In this document: one piece after another, positions 1 through 5,495 of the stretch
Numbering within the stretch: position 1 is the stretch's first letter
How the letters are laid out: each line of letters opens with the position of its first letter
The notes under the pieces: model-generated
The model's database searches: none
Seen by the model: only the letters and a program-made list of their open reading frames with translations
Told to the model about the DNA's origin: nothing
Translations under genes and position numbers: made by a program
Assembly (NCBI GenBank): GCA_003456855.1
Contig: DMOO01000179.1
Location: 1-9,455, forward strand
DNA from: Sphaerochaeta sp.
GTDB taxonomy: Bacteria; Spirochaetota; Spirochaetia; Sphaerochaetales; Sphaerochaetaceae
Reading direction: 5' to 3'
DNA: 9,455 nt

Positions 1-2
1 AC

Positions 3-506
3 CAGAACGAGTTCTTCTACCTTGCGATCATCGTTGCCATCCTGATGCATCTCTTCCTGACCAAGACAAAGACAGGTCTCTATCTCAGAGCCGTAGGTGA
101 GTCCCCGGTCACAGCAGATGCAGCCGGTATCGACATCACAAAGTACAAGTACCTTGCAACGATCGTCGGAGGTGGCATCTCAGCCATCGGTGGTATGGTC
201 TACACAATGACCACAGCAGGATGTGTCTGGATCGAGGCATCCCTCGCCGGAACAGGTTGGCTTGCAGTAGCACTCGTTATCTTCTGCACATGGAGACCTC
301 TCAAGTCCACCTGGAGTTCAGTCCTCTTCGGTGCCCTGATGATCATGTACCTCAGAATCATCATCAAGGGCTTTCCGATCGAGCTCTACAAGATCCTGCC
401 GTACGTTGTAACCGTCATTGTCCTTGTCATTACCAGCATGAGGAACATAAAAGACAAGCAGCCACCTGCATCTTTGGGTCTGAACTACTTCAGAGAAGAA
501 CGCTAA
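3..506 (+). CDS. ABC transporter permease, Bmp/ribose-type (3' part only)
   Basis: C-terminal 167 residues of an inner-membrane permease; the gene begins before the window and is open in frame from base 3. It is hydrophobic with several membrane segments. It carries the family's cytoplasmic-loop signature, LRAVGESPVTADAAGI followed by KYKYLATIVGGGISAIGGM, typical of the BPD_transp_2 (RbsC/YufQ/PnrD-type) permeases that import ribose, nucleosides or related solutes with Bmp-type binding proteins. The next gene encodes such a binding protein, so the two very likely serve one importer. Binding-protein genes more often come first in these cassettes; here the binding protein is last and has its own promoter. 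Substrate cannot be told from the sequence; nucleosides are the best guess from the partner's family. Confidence 0.85.
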   Translation, partial: QNEFFYLAIIVAILMHLFLTKTKTGLYLRAVGESPVTADAAGIDITKYKYLATIVGGGISAIGGMVYTMTTAGCVWIEASLAGTGWLAVALVIFCTWRPLKSTWSSVLFGALMIMYLRIIIKGFPIELYKILPYVVTVIVLVITSMRNIKDKQPPASLGLNYFREER

Positions 507-518
507 ATGTGCTATAAT
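489..518 (+). promoter_or_regulatory. Predicted promoter for the Bmp-like gene
   Basis: A consensus TATAAT at 513-518 is preceded by TG at 510-511, making an extended -10. A weak -35 (TTCAGA, 489-494) lies 18 bases upstream, inside the end of the permease gene. Transcription would start near 525 and give a leader of about 130 bases. A second possible promoter (TTGCCA 564-569, TAATAT 586-591, 16-base spacer) lies in that leader. The leader also has a direct repeat GCAACAAA at 541-548 and 551-558, and an inverted repeat TGCCA/TGGCA at 565-576. Confidence 0.5.
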
Positions 519-628
519 TAAAGTGGTTATTGCTTGCTTGGCAACAAACTGCAACAAATTTTCTTGCCATTTGGCAGGAACGTGATAATATGAAAATTGA
601 GGCTAAGGCCGAGATTGATATTCAAAAA

Positions 629-643
629 TGTGGGATACCCACA
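629..643 (+). promoter_or_regulatory. Inverted repeat abutting the ribosome binding site
   Basis: TGTGGGATACCCACA is a perfect 6-bp inverted repeat with a 3-base spacer. It ends within a base or two of the AAGGAG ribosome binding site (644-649) of the Bmp-like gene. It could be a small RNA hairpin affecting translation, or a protein operator; the sequence does not decide between them. Confidence 0.45.
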
Positions 644-654
644 AAGGAGTATGT

Positions 655-1863
655 ATGAAAAAACTTACAGTGGTTCTTTTGATTGCTCTTCTCACCATGA
701 CAGCTGTGTTCGCCAGTGGCGCACCTGAGGCTGCAGCAAGTGAGGAAAAAGTCACAAAGATTGGTTTTGTTGTCATCAATGATGAGTCAGACCAGGGCTA
801 CACTTGGAACTTCACCAATGGAATGAACGCTGCTCTCGAACAGCTCAAGGCTGAAGGCTACAATGTTGAGCTTCTCACAAAGAAGAACACAACTGAGTCA
901 GCAATCTGCAAGGACAACAACATCGAGCTCGCTGAGGAAGGATGTGAGATCATCTTCAACAACAGCTACGGATTCGAGCCATACATGCTCGAGGCTGCTG
1001 CAGAGTATCCAGATGTCAAGTTCGTCGGTATGACAAACTGCGGTGGACAGGTTGATACAAATCCAAACACCTACAATGCATTCGCAGCCATCTACGAGGC
1101 AAGATATGTTGCCGGTATCGCAGCTGGTATGAAGCTTCAGCAGGAGATCGATGAAGGCAAGATCAAGGCTGATGAGGCTGTCATGGGTTATGTCGGAGCA
1201 TTCTCCTTCGCAGAGGTCATCTCCGGTATGTCAGGATTCTATCTTGGCGCAAGAAGTGTCTGCCCGAGCGTCACAATGAAGGTCTACTTTGTCGGAACAT
1301 GGGGCGATGCAACTCTCGAGGAAGCAGCAGCCAATGCTCTCATCGATGCTGGATGTAAGCTCATCTCACAGCATTCTGATACAACCTCCCCTGCTCTCGC
1401 AGCTCAGAAGGCCGGTGTTTACCATGTCGGTTACAACACAGACATGACAAAGGTTGCTCCTAATGCATCACTTCTCTCTTCAAGAATTGACTGGACAAGA
1501 TACTTCTACACATTCATCAAGAACTACATTGATGGCGTAGAGAATCCTTCAGACTGGACAGGAACGTTCGCAGAGGGCGATGTCAAGGTCACAGACCTCA
1601 ACACAGCCATCGCAGCTCCTGGCACACAGGAGGCAATGGACAAGGCTATCGCAGCCTTCCACGCTGGCACACTCCATGTCTTCGATCTTTCAACATTCAC
1701 AGTCAAGGGTGCTGAGGGAACAAACGAGACAATGTATGACAGCTTCGCTGCAGTCCAGGGCAACGCAACATACGATGGATACTTCCATGAGTCAGAGACA
1801 CAGAGTGCTCCATACTTCGTTGGAAACATCGATGGAATCGAGTGGCTCAACGCAGCATATTGA
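655..1863 (+). CDS. Bmp/PnrA-family periplasmic substrate-binding protein
   Basis: 402-residue solute-binding protein of the Bmp (basic membrane protein) family, the purine-nucleoside-receptor type of ABC importers. The start at 655 is chosen over an in-frame ATG at 628 because AAGGAG (644-649) lies 5 bases upstream and a clean signal peptide begins there: MKK, a hydrophobic run, then AVFA-SGA near residue 20. There is no cysteine at the cleavage region, so signal peptidase I processing and a soluble periplasmic protein are expected, unlike the classical lipoprotein Bmp/PnrA. Family features are KIGFVVINDESDQGYTWNF (35-53), FNNSYGFEPYMLEAAAEYPDVKFVG (101-125), the NTYNAFAAIYEARYVAGI region, and GTWGDATLEEAAANALIDAGCKLISQHSDT. 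It probably works with the permease just upstream. The ligand is inferred from the family only. Confidence 0.88.
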   Translation: MKKLTVVLLIALLTMTAVFASGAPEAAASEEKVTKIGFVVINDESDQGYTWNFTNGMNAALEQLKAEGYNVELLTKKNTTESAICKDNNIELAEEGCEIIFNNSYGFEPYMLEAAAEYPDVKFVGMTNCGGQVDTNPNTYNAFAAIYEARYVAGIAAGMKLQQEIDEGKIKADEAVMGYVGAFSFAEVISGMSGFYLGARSVCPSVTMKVYFVGTWGDATLEEAAANALIDAGCKLISQHSDTTSPALAAQKAGVYHVGYNTDMTKVAPNASLLSSRIDWTRYFYTFIKNYIDGVENPSDWTGTFAEGDVKVTDLNTAIAAPGTQEAMDKAIAAFHAGTLHVFDLSTFTVKGAEGTNETMYDSFAAVQGNATYDGYFHESETQSAPYFVGNIDGIEWLNAAY

Positions 1864-1884
1864 TTGCTCTAATCATTGCACATC

Positions 1885-1915
1885 AGGGGGCTTCCTTCGG
1901 GAGGCCCTCTTTTTT
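1885..1915 (+). terminator. Rho-independent terminator after the Bmp-like gene
   Basis: An 11-bp stem (1885-1895 with 1900-1910, two G-U pairs) is closed by the very stable C(UUCG)G loop and followed by TTTTT. It lies 22 bases after the stop codon and ends the permease/Bmp transcript. Confidence 0.93.
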
Positions 1916-1956
1916 ATTGCATTTGCGTGCTTGATTTCAAGTCTGAGATGGCTCCC

Positions 1957-2040
1957 CTTTCTGAAAAGGCAGTTTTTCAGAAGATTTTTTTCTGTAATGA
2001 CTGCTTTAGCAGTTTTTGGGAAGATTTTTTCCTGAAAAAG
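1957..2040. repeat. T-rich imperfect direct repeats and small hairpins
   Basis: Two 27-base units at 1968-1994 and 2008-2034 (GCAGTTTTT, two variable bases, GAAGATTTTTT, then CTG) agree at nearly all positions, with a period of about 39-40 bases. The first unit is also part of a hairpin, TTCTGAAAA (1959-1967) with TTTTCAGAA (1974-1982). Between the units ACTGC/GCAGT (2000-2013) makes a short hairpin followed by T's. No coding sequence is supported here. Past the IS, AAAACTGCC (3647-3655) is the inverse of GGCAGTTTT in this block. Confidence 0.6.
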
Positions 2041-2067
2041 TAGGATGTCCATAGCTTAGGAAGACGA

Positions 2068-2076
2068 TGCTATTCT
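2068..2076 (+). promoter_or_regulatory. Left-end half (extended -10) of a circle-junction promoter
   Basis: TG-C-TATTCT is an extended -10. In the integrated state the -35 position (2048-2053, TCCATA) is poor and lies outside the element. In the excised circle, TTGACA from the right end would sit 17 bases upstream. Transcription would start near 2083 and run through the predicted bridge RNA. Confidence 0.55.
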
Positions 2077-2082
2077 GACATT

Positions 2083-2260
2083 GACGGATGTTGGAAGCCG
2101 GTGACAGGGTAAGGCAGCTTTAGTGATGGACACCATTGTGGTTGTACCTCTATGAAAAAAATCATTCCAGCCGGTCATCGAATACCTACGGTGGAGATGG
2201 CTTCCGTGCGGCATCCTGCCGCCGGTGCCATACTCCGATAATAAAAGTGAATGGGCTCGT
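2083..2260 (+). ncRNA. Predicted IS110 bridge RNA
   Basis: The non-coding left end of an IS110-group element is where the bridge RNA that guides the recombinase is made. The predicted start is about 2083 and the end is approximate, chosen to match the ~177-nt size of the IS621 RNA. A 7-bp stem (2099-2105 with 2174-2180) encloses a likely target-binding loop. On its 5' side AGTGATGGACA (2122-2132) pairs with the left flank across the core (2046-2056): nine Watson-Crick pairs, one G-U, one mismatch. On its 3' side CTATGAA (2150-2156) is identical to the right flank starting at the core (3634-3640). A second strong stem-loop (2193-2236: GGAG/CTCC, ATGGC/GCCAT, CCG/CGG, GCGGCA/TGCCGC) follows, where a donor-binding stem is expected. 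The donor guides themselves are not clear. Confidence 0.65.
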
Positions 2261-2319
2261 CGGGCCACATTGATGTAGAAAGTCTTCCGCAGCCGAACAA
2301 ACACCAAGGAGGTCTGGAC

Positions 2320-3471
2320 ATGGAGAACAGACCATTGAGATTCGAGGCGAAGAGGATCTTCGGCCTCGATCTGTCCAAGAAGACGCTGAAGGCCTGCAGG
2401 CTTGATGAGGACAGCGGCTTCGAGAAACAGAACATCTTCGATGAGAAGATGACGGACGATGGAAGGCACCATCTTGCATCACGGCTACGCAAAGGCGACT
2501 ATGTGGCAATGGAAGGAGGATCCTCCACTTCCTTCCTGGCAAGATACCTGATGGAGAACACGGAGGCCGAGATCTTCGTGCTCAATCCGTGCAAGCTGCA
2601 CATCATATTCGAGTCAGCCTGCAAGACGGACAAGCAGGACTGCATCAAGATCGCCAAGTACATCAGGGACACCAATCCTTCCAACTGGTGCCTGATTCCG
2701 GTTCCCACTTACGAGGAGACATCGCTGAGAAGCCTGATCAACAGCCACATCAGCACCAAGCAGGAGCGAACAAGGGCAATCAATCAGCTTCATGCCTTCT
2801 TCAACCTGAACGGGATCTCATTTCTGAAGAAGAGTGACCTGGGAGATTCCGACAGAAGGCATGATCTTGTGGATCATTATTTCAGCCAGGATGACCTGAG
2901 GGGAATGCAGGCAAGACTGATGCTCCAGGACATCGACAACATAGAACTCTCGGCAGACTGCTATGAGGATATGGTCAGACGTGCGTTGCTTTCCAGGCCG
3001 AAGGAAAGCCTGATCTGGATGTCGATTCCCGGAGTCGGTCCACTGACAGCCCTTGCCTGTGTGGCCTACATCGGTGACGGAAAGAGGTTCTCTACTCCGG
3101 ATCAGCTGCGTAACTATGTGGGGCTTGTACCCAGAATCGATCAGTCCGGAATCAAGGAAGTCATCTATGGGGTAAACCACTACGGTTGCATGCCTGTCAG
3201 AAGAAATATCGTCCAAGCTGCATGGTCAGTGACAAAACTATCATTTGACTGCCGGTTCAGACAGAGATGGAAGGAACTCAAGGCCTCCGGCAAGAAGGGG
3301 CAGAAGATTGCCGTGAAAGTTGCCAATGACATGCTGACAATCGGATGGACCCTGCTGAAGAAAGGTGAACTCTACAATGGGCTCGGGGATTTCTCATATC
3401 TGAAGAGAAAACTGCGGAACTACAAGATGACAGCCATCGACTCCAGTAGCTTTGGCGAGTGTCTGAAGTGA
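2320..3471 (+). CDS. IS110-family transposase (DEDD recombinase)
   Basis: 383-residue RNA-guided recombinase of IS110. The start at 2320 is set by AAGGAGG (2306-2312), 7 bases upstream. The N-terminal RuvC-like domain has D17 (FGLDLSK), E65 (AMEGG), and D104 and D107 (KTDKQD), matching in order and spacing the IS621 residues D11, E60, D102 and D105. A helical linker (about 140-225) leads to the Transposase_20 domain with IPGVGPLTALACVAYIG (236-252) and the catalytic-serine motif PRIDQSG, S276 aligning with IS621 S241. All known catalytic residues are therefore present and there is no frameshift or stop, so the enzyme is probably active. The structured region upstream and the short right end fit the IS110 subgroup. 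Codon use is close to that of the host genes, arguing against very recent arrival from a distant source. Confidence 0.95.
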   Translation: MENRPLRFEAKRIFGLDLSKKTLKACRLDEDSGFEKQNIFDEKMTDDGRHHLASRLRKGDYVAMEGGSSTSFLARYLMENTEAEIFVLNPCKLHIIFESACKTDKQDCIKIAKYIRDTNPSNWCLIPVPTYEETSLRSLINSHISTKQERTRAINQLHAFFNLNGISFLKKSDLGDSDRRHDLVDHYFSQDDLRGMQARLMLQDIDNIELSADCYEDMVRRALLSRPKESLIWMSIPGVGPLTALACVAYIGDGKRFSTPDQLRNYVGLVPRIDQSGIKEVIYGVNHYGCMPVRRNIVQAAWSVTKLSFDCRFRQRWKELKASGKKGQKIAVKVANDMLTIGWTLLKKGELYNGLGDFSYLKRKLRNYKMTAIDSSSFGECLK

Positions 3472-3477
3472 TGGCCG

Positions 3478-3509
3478 CTTGACTTTGTAGTTCCCTCTAC
3501 AGAGTCAAG
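3478..3509 (+). repeat. Long hairpin in the IS right end
   Basis: CTTGACTTTGTAG (3478-3490) pairs with CTACAGAGTCAAG (3497-3509) over 13 bp with one G-U, closing a 6-base loop. It starts 7 bases after the transposase stop. There is no T tract, so it is more likely an mRNA 3' stabiliser or a structural feature of the right end than a terminator. Confidence 0.65.
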
Positions 3510-3533
3510 TCTAATGTCAAAGAACTCTCAAAT

Positions 3534-3563
3534 CAATCCTCTCTTTGAGGATTGGGTGTTTTT
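3534..3563 (+). terminator. Terminator of the transposase transcript
   Basis: CAATCCTC (3534-3541) pairs with GAGGATTG (3547-3554) around a 5-base loop. GGTGTTTTT follows. The stem is AT-containing and the T tract starts 4 bases late, so strength is probably moderate. Confidence 0.7.
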
Positions 3564-3626
3564 GCGTCAAACCCCACTATTGGAAACCTAAACCAAGGTG
3601 TTGGGAAAATAGTTGAGAATTAGGGA

Positions 3627-3632
3627 TTGACA
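3627..3632 (+). promoter_or_regulatory. Right-end -35 box of the circle-junction promoter
   Basis: A perfect TTGACA lies 1 base before the predicted CT core of the right end. Joined to the left end through the core, it gives a 17-base spacer (3 bases from here plus 14 from the left end) to the extended -10 at 2071-2076. Confidence 0.55.
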
Positions 3633-3635
3633 GCT

Positions 3636-3748
3636 ATGAACAAATAAAACTGCCTTTCATTTTTCAGCAATCAGCAAACCCATAGAAACTTAAACAACCA
3701 CACAATTTAGCTCACACTTTTCTATTCTTTGTCAGAAAAAGAAATAAT
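3636..3748. other. AT-rich intergenic right flank of the IS
   Basis: No gene is supported. Rejoined to 1917-2054 it would make an ordinary intergenic region before the next gene. I see no clear promoter; TATTCT at 3723-3728 lacks a convincing -35. Confidence 0.5.
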
Positions 3749-4594
3749 TTGCCTTTTTTCCAACAAAATGATTACATTTATAATGTGCCTGAAGAAAACT
3801 TGGTTGCCATAATCAATACTCGACTCGATAAGATCAAGCAGCTGCAGGAAAGACTTGAGAAATACATGTCCAAAGCAAGTTCCTATCATCTTGTTGTCTC
3901 GTCCATAAGGAATAAGGACAGATACTATGCCGTTAACACTGAAAAGAGAAGAAGGATTTATCTAGGACTGGATAGAGAGGAGGATATTAAGAAGCTTGCC
4001 AACAAATACTACAAGGAGAAACTGCTTTCCGCCGCAAACATGGAAATTGAAGTATTACAGAGATTCTTGAAGCGTATAGCAGCATTTTCAAATACTGGCA
4101 TCGAGTCAGTTCACCCTGCCCTCCCAGAAAACATAAGGAAATACGTCACACCTGATACATTTACCGATGAAGGCTTTGCAATGCTTTGGTCCGCGCAGGA
4201 ATTCATTCAGGCAAAGAGGACTGAGTACCATAAATACAAGGTCAATGAAAGAACAGTTGTCAGATCCAAGAGTGAATTTATGATTGCCAATATACTTGAG
4301 AAGAAAGGTATACCTTATCGCTACGAGGAACAGTTGGTATTGGATCCTGATATGGGAATAATCTACTACCCTGACTTCACAATATTGAACAAGAGAACAA
4401 GACAGATAATCTATTGGGAGCATCTGGGGAAACTAGGAGATGAGGATTACTGTACTGATAACATCCAGAAGCTTGAGGACTATGCTGACGCTGGAATCAT
4501 TCAGGGAAAGAATCTGATTCTGACATACGAATGTTCAAGTAAACCCCTTACAACAAAGATGATAGAACTGATGATTAAAGAATTCCTTGAATAA
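3749..4594 (+). CDS. Orphan protein with PD-(D/E)xK-like nuclease domain
   Basis: 281-residue protein of no function I can name. The start is uncertain: TTG at 3749 is used, but no good ribosome binding site precedes it, the frame is open back to a stop at 3683-3685 with no ATG, and the first internal Met is residue 40. Residues 18-40 form a short charged coiled coil (LDKIKQLQERLEKY). Residues 44-110 are basic and helical, with KDRYYAVNTEKRRRIYLG. The C-terminal domain (about 170-281) has E176 in VRSKSEFMIANIL, D209 in YYPDFTIL, and E224-H225 in IIYWEHLG, followed by the helix around YCTDNIQKLEDYADAGI and the strand NLILTYE. This order fits a restriction-endonuclease-like fold, with His in place of the usual Lys. 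The gene is more AT-rich than its neighbours and sits beside an IS, suggesting an accessory, possibly defence-related, gene. Confidence 0.7.
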   Translation: MPFFQQNDYIYNVPEENLVAIINTRLDKIKQLQERLEKYMSKASSYHLVVSSIRNKDRYYAVNTEKRRRIYLGLDREEDIKKLANKYYKEKLLSAANMEIEVLQRFLKRIAAFSNTGIESVHPALPENIRKYVTPDTFTDEGFAMLWSAQEFIQAKRTEYHKYKVNERTVVRSKSEFMIANILEKKGIPYRYEEQLVLDPDMGIIYYPDFTILNKRTRQIIYWEHLGKLGDEDYCTDNIQKLEDYADAGIIQGKNLILTYECSSKPLTTKMIELMIKEFLE

Positions 4595-4635
4595 AGAAAA
4601 CGCCAGTCAGTTGTCTTTGCCCTAACTGACTGGCG
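4593..4635 (-). terminator. Terminator of adk
   Basis: A perfect 12-bp stem (4601-4612 with 4624-4635) with an 11-base loop. Read on the minus strand it lies 25 bases after the adk stop and is followed by TTTTCTTTAT. On the plus strand it is followed by A's, so it ends adk rather than the convergent upstream gene, though the hairpin may also protect that gene's mRNA end. Confidence 0.88.
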
Positions 4636-4660
4636 AAAATGAAGATGAGGAAATAAATTC

Positions 4661-5287
4661 TTAAGCTAGTGCCTTCTTCATGAGATCGAAGACATCTGAT
4701 GGCTTGACGGATGCGTCAACAGCCTTGATCAGGCCCTTGGCCTTATAGTAGTTGATCAGAGGCTCTGTCTGCTCTGTGTAGACCTCAAGGCGGTGAACAA
4801 TGGCCTCCTCTCTGTCATCTGGTCTCTGGATGAGATCCTCGCCTGTCTCATCATCCTTGCCCTCAACCTTAGGTGGGTTGAAGATGACATGGTAGATCCT
4901 GCCGGTTGACGGGCACATTCTTCTACCTGAAAGGCGCTTCACGACCTCTTCCTTTGAAATCTGGAAATCAACTACAGCATCAAGCTCTGTCATCTCTGCA
5001 AGAGCATCTGCCTGTGGGATTGTGCGTGGGAAACCGTCAAGGATGAAGCCTTTCTTGCAATCAGGCTCTGCAAGGCGGTTGCGGACCATCTCGATGGTAA
5101 CTGAATCAGGGACCAGTCCTCCGGATGCAAGAATTGACTTTACCTGAAGACCAAGCTCCGTCTCGTTCTTGATGTTGCTTCTGAACAGATCACCAGTGGA
5201 GATATGTGGAATCCCGTAGTAATCCTTTGCCATAGCGGCGATTGTTCCTTTTCCGGCTCCAGGAGGGCCCAAAAATACCATTCTCAT
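4661..5287 (-). CDS. adk: Adenylate kinase
   Basis: 208-residue cytoplasmic enzyme converting ATP + AMP to 2 ADP. The start at 5287 is set by GGAGG (5299-5295), 7 bases upstream; the frame is open for 38 more codons upstream but those encode nothing typical. The P-loop is GPPGAGKGT (7-15), then HISTGDLFR for the AMP site, FILDGFPRT, and a long LID domain. The LID has GRRMCPSTGRIYHVIFNPPKVEGKDDETGEDLIQRPDD; only one of the four zinc-site cysteine positions is present, so it is the non-zinc, E. coli-like long form. RLEVYTEQTEPLINYY closes the core. Length is normal. The gene is monocistronic, with its own terminator, and is divergent from the phosphoribosyltransferase gene. Confidence 0.97.
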   Translation of the reverse strand: MRMVFLGPPGAGKGTIAAMAKDYYGIPHISTGDLFRSNIKNETELGLQVKSILASGGLVPDSVTIEMVRNRLAEPDCKKGFILDGFPRTIPQADALAEMTELDAVVDFQISKEEVVKRLSGRRMCPSTGRIYHVIFNPPKVEGKDDETGEDLIQRPDDREEAIVHRLEVYTEQTEPLINYYKAKGLIKAVDASVKPSDVFDLMKKALA

Positions 5288-5366
5288 CAGTGTACCTCCG
5301 AATGCGCCCACCATGCCAACAAAAAATGATAAGACGCTATATGTAGGGCCGTAACCCTTCGAAGAT

Positions 5367-5396
5367 ATACTAGCATAAAAATTAGTTATTGTGCAA
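5367..5396 (-). promoter_or_regulatory. Possible adk promoter
   Basis: On the minus strand TTGCAC (5396-5391), 18 bases, TAGTAT (5372-5367). This puts the start near 5360 and gives a leader of about 73 bases. Both boxes are imperfect. Confidence 0.4.
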
Positions 5397-5417
5397 ATCA
5401 TCTACGTGCATTATCAT
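5389..5417 (+). promoter_or_regulatory. Possible promoter for the phosphoribosyltransferase gene
   Basis: TTGTGC (5389-5394), 17 bases, TATCAT (5412-5417, one change from consensus). The -35 overlaps the -35 of the divergent adk promoter in TTGTGCAA. Confidence 0.5.
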
Positions 5418-5495
5418 TCTAAAAGGTGTTTTGGGGCCTGCAAAAACGGGAAAAAATCAGTTTTAATATGCCGACCTCGCCTTTTGGAGGAAAAA

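Larger units (their letters stand above)
2055..3635 (+). mobile_element. IS110-family insertion sequence with CT core at both ends
   Basis: The element holds one transposase gene, a structured non-coding left end (2057-2319) and a right end of about 160 bases. IS110 elements leave no terminal inverted repeats and move through a circle with a short core, so the ends were placed indirectly. With CT at 2055-2056 and 3634-3635 as the shared core, three things fit. The circle junction makes a promoter (TTGACA at 3627-3632, 17 bases, TATTCT at 2071-2076). The predicted bridge RNA matches both flanking half-sites. The rejoined flanks form a near-palindrome. The long 5' non-coding region places it in the IS110 rather than the IS1111 subgroup. 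Excluding one core, the element is 1579 bp. That it is an IS110 is certain from the transposase; the exact ends are inference. Confidence 0.8.

Noticed and set aside
519..650. Purine or other known riboswitch in the leader of the Bmp-like gene
   Set aside because: Looked for a purine-type three-way junction and its conserved loop bases; not found. Only simple repeats are visible.
1580..2035. Plus-strand open frame overlapping the end of the Bmp-like gene and running through its terminator
   Set aside because: Serine/glutamine/arginine-rich shadow of the true frame; it crosses a strong terminator and has no start signal.
2056..2542. Several minus-strand open frames of 100-140 codons across the IS left end and transposase start
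   Set aside because: Low-complexity, arginine/serine-rich translations with no domain signature, lying antisense to the conserved transposase and the structured RNA region; no ribosome binding sites.
2860..2930. Loss of the transposase catalytic serine (Asn286 in VNHYGC where relatives often have Ser/Thr)
   Set aside because: Aligning with the IS621 protein puts the catalytic serine (S241) in PRRYESG, which corresponds to PRIDQSG here, so S276 is the catalytic residue and is present. The Asn lies at a different, less critical position. (Residue 286 is encoded near 3175-3177; the coordinates given are only nominal.)
2047..3641. Terminal inverted repeats of the IS (GTCCATAGCT and AGCTATGAAC)
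   Set aside because: A 9/10 match is expected by chance between regions this size, and IS110-group elements lack terminal inverted repeats. It is better read as two halves of the target site lying mostly outside the element.
5288..5401. 38-residue N-terminal extension of adenylate kinase
   Set aside because: The ATG at 5287 has GGAGG at proper spacing and begins at the family's normal N-terminus; the extension covers the promoter region.
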